This document shows, one piece after another, positions 57,116 to 64,000 of a stretch of DNA of 64,000 nt. Origin of the DNA: Balamuthia mandrillaris. Taxonomy: Eukaryota; Discosea; Longamoebia; Balamuthiidae. The DNA is taken from the NCBI GenBank assembly GCA_031835245.1, contig JAVKOQ010000166.1, forward strand, positions 53,501 to 117,500, in the 5' to 3' direction. The translations under genes and the position numbers were made by a program. The notes under the pieces are model-generated. The model saw nothing but the letters and a program-made list of their open reading frames with translations, did not search any database and was not told where the DNA came from. Positions within the stretch are counted from its first letter, which is position 1. Each line of letters starts with the position of its first letter.

Positions 57116-57412
57116 TCTTTTGTTAAATCAAGCTTCACAAACATTTTTTAAATTGACTAGTAAAAAGTTTCTTTTTTCTCTTTTTTTAAACAAAATGAAC
57201 AATCATTAAATAACTTTTTTATTTTTTATTAACATTATAAATATTTGATATTCAATAACTATGAACACAAAAATGATTAACAAAATTAATTTCAATTGTT
57301 TTATATTCAATAGAAAAATATTTATTTATTATTTTTGAAAAATAATTAATAAATATTTATCAAAAATAATTTCCAAAAAGGGACGGCCTTTTTTGTGTTT
57401 TTTGCAAAAAAA
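54400..57412. mobile_element. Non-autonomous AT-rich element with terminal inverted repeats
   Basis: The left end reads AAAAAAGGGCATCCGTTTTT, then GGAAATTATTTTT. The reverse complement of the right end (57365-57412) reads AAAAAAGGCCGTCCCTTTTT, then GGAAATTATTTTT. The interior is AT-rich near both ends, codes for nothing I recognise, and carries a palindromic minisatellite. The ends are related to those at 41.5 and 62.1 kb. Confidence 0.6.
55795..56345. repeat. Minisatellite with GTGCACATGTGCAC-type palindromic cores
   Basis: About nine units of 55-65 bp. Each has an alternating purine-pyrimidine palindrome (for example GTGCACACGTGTGCAC) followed by GATTGAAGAAAAACAAAAAG and AGAAAATGATTTAT. 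The palindromes differ between units while remaining near-palindromic. It is related to the 43.6 kb array on the other strand. Confidence 0.9.
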
Positions 57413-57534
57413 AAATAGTACTCCCTAGAATTTCCCACCCACTTTTCCAATTAGCTATTTTCTTCTATTAGAGTTTTAACTTGGATTTGCTGCGGTTTTC
57501 TGAGTTGTACATAAATTGACAAGATGTTGGTAAA

Positions 57535-60365
57535 ATCACCAACACTTATCTCAAGACTCCTCATGTTGGATCCGTCCCAGACCCTCAGCTCTCCTTTCTT
57601 TTGTATCCCCCATCCTTCCTTTCTCCCTTTTCTCCTTTCTCTCGGTGTACTTTGAAGCAACGTTGGAGATTCACTCTCATTGTCCTTCCTCTATTCTCTT
57701 GAATACACTCCTTGTCTCGTCACCGACTCTTTCCTTCCTAAGGTTGGATTCAACCAACATTTTTTTTGACTTACATAAGTGATTCAAATCCCCTCTTGTG
57801 CTACGCACATCATGGAAGCCACAGCCACTCTCGATACCCTCCGTGAACAGCTTCGCAAGGCACAACAGGAGTACCTCCGCATGCTCCAACAATCTTTTCA
57901 ACTTGAGCTCGACATCCCCAGCTGTCCCGAGACTGAACGCGTTGCCAAAGAAGAAGAACAGCACAAGTTAGACGAAGTCACAGAATACACTAGAAAGGCC
58001 ATGGAACGGTTACAACAGCGTATAGACAACTTTGTTGTGTTCCTTGCATCCACCTTGGCCACACTAGGCAACTCTTCCACCTGCAACACTACCGCTGCCG
58101 CTGCTTCTCCTCCCTCGCCCATTCCACAGATCTCTCCCATACAGTCACCTCGTTTGAGTTCACCCTCTCCTGTTGACGTTTCTGTCAACAACACAACTGC
58201 TTCCAGCAGCACACGTTGCCTCTGTCCCAGAAACACAGAACAACACAATTACTCCTTCCCCTCCTACTCAGAAGAAAATGCCTCGCCTTCCCTCTGGACT
58301 ACCTAAGTTCGACATCAGTAAGCACCAGGACCCTGCTCTTCACACCATGGAACTGGAGTATCACTTCAACGCCTACAACTACCCTGAGGATAGATGGACA
58401 CAAGCCCTCATCACCACCCTTGTTGGAGACAGACATCGTTGGGCCATTAGCACTCTACAAGACCAACCATGGAACATCACCCAAGACCTCTTCCATCAGC
58501 ACTACCACCTTCCAGACATCGAGGCTACAACAATTGAGGCTGTCACGTCATTTTGACAGAAGCCTGGCAAAAGCGTTCATCAACTCATCAATCAGTATTC
58601 TGTACTCTGTAATTGTCTTCCTGACACCTTCTACAACTACCTCAAAGCCTTCTTCTTTGGACAAGCCCTTCTTCTTCACATCAAGTCGAAGTACAAGCAA
58701 CAGACTCTTCATAACAAGCTGCAAGATGTCATTGCTGCTTTCGAGCTCGCAGTCCTCATAGAAACAGAGTTTCCCCAACCTTCTTCGAAAGATAAAGGTC
58801 AGCAAATCACCTCAAAGGCAATCACAGTTACCCCACACTATCAGTGCTGTTTGCACACACTGCAAAACACGCAACCACATGGAAGATCAGTGCCAAAAAA
58901 AGGCTCGCAAGCTACAACGGCAGTCTTCTCCAACTACGTCTGCTACACCAGTCTTATCTTCTGCTCTCACATGCAACCCCATGTCAACACTGCCACAACA
59001 AACACACACACAACTACCAGTACACCAGTCCTCTCCCAGCTCACATTCCCTCAACTCCATGTCTTCTACACAACAACAGAGCAACACACCTGCTCCTGCT
59101 GCTGAGCAGCAAGACTCTATTGGCGATGAAGAGGAATATTACGAGTTCTATGAGTCACAACAGGCTCTCAACTCTATCACCGTCACTGACGATATGCCTG
59201 GACCCAACGACCCTATCTGTGCCCCAATGACCATCAACAGCCGTCAAGTCACCACTGTCATAGATTCTGGCACCAGCCACTCCTTTATGGACCCTTCAAT
59301 TGTTGACTTCATTCATGCCAAAACCAAGCAAGCCAACTACACAGTCAAACTCGGACACCGTGAAACCACCGCTACATGTGCCACCGAAACGGAGCCACTT
59401 GCTATTGGCTTTGGCAAACGCCGTTTCCATCACATATTCTCCATCATCGATCTGCAAGTGGAATGGCTGCGTACCAGCATCATTGTGCTCGTCCCACCTG
59501 ACAGTCCCTGGAACTCTTCTCTCACCATCACACCCAAGAAGGACACTGAGAGCAACATCACCCAGTGGCGTGTCTCCATCGATCCACACCTTCTGAACAA
59601 GCTCCTTTTGGACCTCACATACCCAATCCCTACTATCCACAGCATCATCTCCAAAGTGCAAGGCTTTTTCATTGCCTCCGCCCTCAACCTTATTTGGTCT
59701 TACACACAATGCCCCATTGCTCCCGAAGACTGTGTCAAAACTACATTCACATGGAATGGTCATCATTACATGTTCATCACCACCATTTTTGGCATCAAGA
59801 TCATTGCCCAGCACTTCCAGTACCTCATGGACGTTGTCACTGCCGCTATTGCCAAGTTCACTTCCCATTACATCGATGATCTCACTGTCCTTTCCCAAAG
59901 TGTGGAAGAACATATCAAGCACCTTATCCGTGTTATCCTCACTCTCACCGCTGCAGGACTCCGTATCCATCAGGAGAAGTGTCAGTTCGGATACAAACGC
60001 CTCTGCATCCTCGGTTTTATCATCGACTGCAGCAACATCCTTCCCGACCAACACAAGCTCTCCACCTTCGCACTTCTCGAAGTACCTTCCACCAGCAAGC
60101 AAATGCAATCCTTCCTTGGCTTTGCAGGCTACCTTCAGGACTTCATTCCCATGTTCGCCCAACTCGTTCGGCCCCTTGACGCCCTCCGGTACATCAAGGA
60201 TGTCCGTCCCCATTGGAATCAAGACTGCCAGGATGCCTTTGACGCCCTCAAGCGCATCTTATCCAACCCACCTGTGCTCTCACTCTATGACCCATCCTTA
60301 CCTCTTTTGGTTGGCACCAATGCCTCCCAATTCGGTGTTGATGCTGTCCTTTACCAGATCTTCCT
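57535..60365 (+). mobile_element. Ty3/gypsy retroelement B, 5' LTR to RNase H, broken
   Basis: The 5' LTR is 57535-57759 (225 bp, TGTTGG to CAACA). The interior holds a gag region from 57811, a CCHC knuckle (CTHCKTRNHMEDQC), an aspartic protease block (VIDSGTSHSF) near 59.26 kb, and a long reverse transcriptase (YIDD motif) followed by the start of RNase H (GTNASQFGVDAVLYQ). It is the best-preserved retroelement here, with a small number of breaks, but it is truncated before integrase. It joins a copy of element A at a repeat of the LTR-end sequence AAGGTTGGATTCAACCAACA. Confidence 0.88.
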
Positions 60366-60385
60366 AAGGTTGGATTCAACCAACA

Positions 60386-61757
60386 CCCTACCATGCAGCT
60401 GACACACCATTCACAGAGTGCCCATTATTCTCCCCTTCAGCACAACCTACCTCTCTGGACTCTCCTTCATTTTCCTCCAAGATTCTGACTGGTCCGCTCA
60501 CCTACAACCTTGAACATGATGGCGACCCGGAACCCTTTCTTTAGCAACTGGAGAACAACCTTCAGATTATCAACCTTCACCTCAGCATGTGGAACATGGC
60601 CCTCACAAAATACACACAAGGGTCTAAGACCACTTCCAACTGGGTGCAAAACAATATAGTTATACCCCGCTTGTCATGGCATGAGGCTAGAGACCTCTTC
60701 ACCACCCACTTCAGCAGCACGGAACCTCAAACCTGTCTTCATGATGATTTCTTCAAACTTAGTCACCAACCCAAGGAACCAGTGAGAAAGATCATCGAGA
60801 GGATTGACAACATCCTTCAACAGATGACTGAGCAGCTGTCTGAAGCCCAAAAAATAGCCATGTTGAAACGCTGCCTCAACTCTTGCCTCCTGGAATCAGT
60901 CAGCAATGTACTACTCTCGCAGAATGCAGAGAAATATGACCAAGCTGTATAGATAGCTCTTAGCATCAAAGCCAATCTTTACACACAAGACTTTCTCTAG
61001 TTTCAGCTGTCCTCTACACCCAATATCTGGACATTCAACAGCTGAATGTAAACAGATTAAACAGATAAAAGATGGCACCCAGACGCCTAGCAAAGCCAAC
61101 ACCGGCCAGCACCACAATGGCAACAATTACAGGTCCTTCTCATCTTCTTCCTCATCATCAGGATATCCTCTGTCCTCCAACAAACACACCTGCTGTAAGT
61201 GCTCAGCGCTTTGGCATCCAGGTCATCAGTGTAAACCTCGCCAGCCTGCAGTGCTCAACTCTAGCCAAGTGCAGACATCATTGTCTCAGCAACCAGCTTC
61301 GACATCATCACCTCCTTCATCACTATCTCCTTCACCAGCTTCGCCTCCTTCTGGCACTAACTGGCAGTCTACCAATGCATTGGATATCACTGCAAAACAG
61401 GAGTTCATGGAAGCAGTCTGCCATGCCTGGGAGACTCAAGGCAACATAGAGCTTGCTGTCATCAATCTTATTGCCCTTCTTCACCCTGGCAATGCTTTTG
61501 ACTCTGCTACGGATGCTCCCAGCCCTGTAGTCACTCCTGAGGCTATCCATGTGGAAGGTCTCAACATAGATGATGACGATGACATAGAAGACAACTGTGA
61601 GGACAAAGTGGAACCTCTCATCATGGCTTCCATCCTCAGCAATACACCACTGAATGTTCCTCAGGTTCCTCAGAACACCAAAACTCTGGCCCCAAAACCC
61701 AAAATCAACAACATGTACTTGATGACAGCCAACACTCAGCTTCCTCACGTACATTAA
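60386..61757 (+). mobile_element. Ty3/gypsy fragment, second copy of element A gag region
   Basis: It is closely similar to 47.55-48.7 kb from the end of gag through the CCHC knuckle (CCKCSALWHPGHQC), and then stops. It shows several breaks. It is fused at its left edge to element B and at its right edge to an inverted chromodomain piece. Confidence 0.8.
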
Positions 61758-61762
61758 ATGAC

Positions 61763-62061
61763 TTAGAGATGAGTGGCTGGGAGCTGAAGTCCTTGGCTGC
61801 AACCCAGGAGTTATCTGAGTCAGGGTATTTTTTCCATTTCACAAGATAGTAGTGGTCGAAAGGTGGGCCATCATGGTCGAGGACCTTTTCCACTTCAAAA
61901 GGAGTGTTGGGATCCACAGGCTTGAGAGCACTTAGAGGAACTTTTTCTTGCAACACATTCAAAGTACACACTTTGGTCTACATCCCTTGTTCATGTAAAT
62001 AAACCCAGAGTCACTTATGTGCCGTCCCTTTCTTGATCCACAGAGTTATTCTCCATCAACA
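61763..62061. mobile_element. Inverted chromodomain piece joined to an LTR end
   Basis: The minus strand encodes an integrase C-terminal chromodomain (HYYLVKWKKYPDSDNSWVAA, 61971-61763). From about 61950 the plus strand matches the 3' part of the TGTTGG-family LTR, ending CAACA at 62061. The two pieces are in opposite orientations, so this is a rearranged fossil. Confidence 0.75.
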
Positions 62062-62454
62062 GACAATAATTATTTTTCAAAAATGACGCCCTTTTTAGTT
62101 GAAAACATATTAGTTATTAATGGAAAAAAGAAATATATAAATACTTTGATATGCTTTATAAAATACAAAGGACAAAGTTATTATAGTCTGAGTATTGAAT
62201 CATGAAAAAGACAAAGAGAAAGATGGACAACAGATGTATTTAAAAGATAATAAAAGAGAAGGAAAACATATTACCTAGAACTTTCAAGTTTTTCCAAAAT
62301 ACTTTTTTTTCCCTTGTTTTATATGAGAAAATACTGATAAACCCAGAAATTTGGAAAAACTTGATTATGCATGGTCATATATATTAATGTGTTGTTTGTT
62401 TATTGATTCTAAAGAAAGTAAATGGTTAAAAACCAAACCAAGAAAGTGTTATGC

Positions 62455-62835
62455 AGCATGATCTCAGTCTAATTGATAGAATAACATCAGCCAGCCAATC
62501 AACAGAATCTCTGAGTATTGCTTTACCCAAGGAAGAGAGAAAAAGGAGAATAATAGGATTAAAGAGAAACTGTACACATGAAACAGGTCTTTTTAAAAAG
62601 AGCTATTATACCATTCTCCCATAATACCTATCCCTGTCTCTCTTTGTATATATATATATTTCTTTCTTTTATTCTATCAAAGGTCTTTTCCCTGCACACA
62701 ATGAGTTGGTGGCTGTTGGGTTGTTCCCTCACCAGCCTTATTATAGAGCAAACCAAGAACCACCCCAATTTTATCTTTCCTTTGTGAGCATTGTGAGAAA
62801 GACAGGAATTGGCACGACCTAAGGCCAGGTTGTGA
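62455..62835 (+). mobile_element. LTR-like remnant of the second family
   Basis: Resembles the minus-strand LTR at 53.3-53.56 kb (CAGCCAATCAACAGAATCTC, GAGAAACTGTACACATGAA, AGGCCAGGTTGT), with about 130 bp of other sequence near its middle. Isolated and decayed. Confidence 0.55.
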
Positions 62836-63296
62836 TAAAAGCAAAGAAACTTGAAGTTGAAGAATGACTTTTTTAGTTTTTAATTAAATTCTATGCCTAG
62901 GAAAGTTATAAAGAAGGCAGTTGAATAATACATTTTGGCCCTACTTATCTGTGTTATTCACCCTTAACAGTTAAACACTGGTCCAAAAAGCTAGAGCTAA
63001 TAGAAGGGTAAAATCAACGAATACTATCATGAAGAACGCATGTTGTTTGCCAACAATGTCAATGAAGGTCTCCAGAGGAAAGACTGTTGGGCCACACTCG
63101 ACGCCTGTGCCACTGATATCTTCTATCATATGTATCACAATACACAGAAAGAGGTATTTGTCACAATTACAATTCACGAGGAGTCGATATTTAAAAATCT
63201 AACATAGGTTAAACTGCAACAAAAATAGATCCCAATATTCCCCAACGAGAAAACAAGAGAAAAAATCGCTTTTCAAAGCACAGGAGCGAAGGGAGG
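62836..63296. other. Transition from mobile block to GC-richer DNA
   Basis: Contains a stretch at 62855-62935 resembling 55080-55150 (a further repeat) and a minus-strand hydrophobic open segment at 62971-63177, which may be an exon of a membrane protein but lacks support on either side. Confidence 0.3.
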
Positions 63297-63693
63297 ATGC
63301 AGACTGCAGCAGCAGGTTCAAGCGCGGCTCCGGCCGCAACTGGCCTGCAAAAAGTCGGTCCAAACGGACATCCAGGTGCGGAGAGAAAGGATTGACAAGG
63401 AGCGAAGGTGGGTGGGTTTGGGAGTCACCATGGCGGCCCTGTGTGTGGGGAAGGAAATTCCGCACATGCTGCGAGTTCATGGCATGGTTCCTACCAGCCG
63501 CACTAGTAGCCCTGGCCAGGTGATCATTTTTCTTTTGTCTATTCTCCGGTGGGAGTAAAAAAGAGGGAGCAGAGGGAGAAGGAAGAGAGGCAACAAAAAG
63601 GTGCACAGATCTGCCACAAACCAGCTGTGACCAGTTGCGAGTCTTCTTTTCTTCCAGGCTGCTGCTCTCAAGGTGGGTTTGAGGATGCGAAAG
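63297..63693 (+). CDS. Possible 5' end of a host gene, runs out of the window
   Basis: ATG at 63297 starts an Ala-rich exon ending at CCAG|GTGCGG (63375). A second exon, 63425-63519 (MAALCVGKEIPHMLRVHG), and a third from 63658 after a clear polypyrimidine tract (TCTTCTTTTCTTCCAG) join in matching phases. The matching phases and the shift to GC-rich DNA support a gene, but I do not recognise the product and cannot follow it further. Confidence 0.35.
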
Positions 63694-64000
63694 GTTTGTC
63701 CTGCGGAGCAAAGGGACGGTTGAGGGAGAGAGCTGAGAGGGAAACAGTTTGCCGCCAGGCAAGCACCGTTTTTCTTTCTTGGCTGTCTATTAACCCTGGA
63801 CCAGACCAAAGCTCGCCAAGGCAAGCTTTATCTTCTGAGTCCTTGTGACGCAAGACGCAAGGATGGGAAGAGAAACGGTTTTGGGATTTGGCGCTTTCCA
63901 AGTGCTAGGGTTCTGGGACCTGAACGCTTGCCTTGCCCGTTGCTTCAACACATCTCTTCTTTTGGGTGGTGGTCTTAAGCGATCTCCGCTTGGAGAGAGA

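Larger units (their letters stand above)
41513..62112. mobile_element. Block bounded by inverted AT-rich termini (possible composite element)
   Basis: The left end reads AACTAAAAAGGG at 41525, then TTTTTGAAAAAT and ATTATTGTC. The reverse complement of 62066-62112 gives the same blocks in the same order, with about 36 of 41 positions alike. Between the ends lie DUF7869-like, SAP-domain, Helitron, gypsy and Crypton sequences and a smaller element with related ends at 54.4-57.4 kb. The right terminus is interrupted by an LTR fragment about 30 bp inside. This could be one old large DNA element riddled with insertions, or two unrelated members of one family facing each other. Confidence 0.4.

Noticed and set aside
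41513-62112. Polinton/Maverick interpretation
   Set aside because: The size and inverted ends would fit, but no DNA polymerase B, packaging ATPase, protease or capsid gene is seen, and the termini are short.
63199-63824. Minus-strand open frames near the right edge
   Set aside because: They overlap a plus-strand exon set whose splice phases match, and their composition looks like antisense of GC-rich coding DNA.

Overview
The window is nuclear DNA from an intron-rich unicellular eukaryote. Host genes use the standard code and have many short GT-AG introns, some near 55 nt. Exon phases close exactly in every gene I reconstructed. Long purine/pyrimidine microsatellites are common in introns and spacers. 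The gene repertoire and compact layout would suit an amoebozoan of the Acanthamoeba/Balamuthia kind, but that is inference; no single marker in the window proves it.

Layout. 1-1.75 kb: a cluster of four intron-bearing tRNA-Tyr genes plus one strongly diverged relative. 1.9-40.6 kb: a dense run of host genes. In order they are pyruvate carboxylase (-), a 4-TM membrane protein (-), the replication licensing factor CDT1 (+), the translation termination factor eRF1 (-), a SAM + coiled-coil + calponin-homology protein (-), a decayed chromovirus end, TRAPPC10 (-), an SMAP/AGD5-like ArfGAP (-), a PFU + UBX protein (+), the U3 snoRNP WD40 protein WDR3/UTP12 (-), an orphan exon (+), a transposase-like ORF (-) facing a Cys-rich ORF (+), and a type II glycosyltransferase (-). 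41-63 kb: an AT-richer block of mobile DNA with no recognisable host gene. It holds DUF7869-like, Helitron, Ty3/gypsy, Crypton and MITE-like remnants, with minisatellites and nested inverted termini. A possible host gene starts again at 63.3 kb and runs off the window.

Most of the host genes are housekeeping: anaplerosis (PC), licensing (CDT1), termination (eRF1), Golgi traffic (TRAPPC10, ArfGAP), Cdc48/ubiquitin work (PFU-UBX) and ribosome biogenesis (WDR3). Nothing suggests they act as one pathway.

The most interesting signal is in the eRF1 gene. The conserved reading frame runs into a UAA immediately after the GGQ region and continues without a gap in the +1 frame, at UUU-UAA-C. A P-site tRNA-Phe could re-pair perfectly there. 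This resembles the autoregulatory +1 frameshift of bacterial RF2, and the same protein has SIKS in place of the near-invariant NIKS motif. A homopolymer sequencing error or a cryptic intron are the competing explanations. Second-tier signals are the PFU-UBX fusion, three repeated TP-KRLAKRK motifs plus a KEN box in CDT1, and matching inverted termini 20.6 kb apart around the mobile block.
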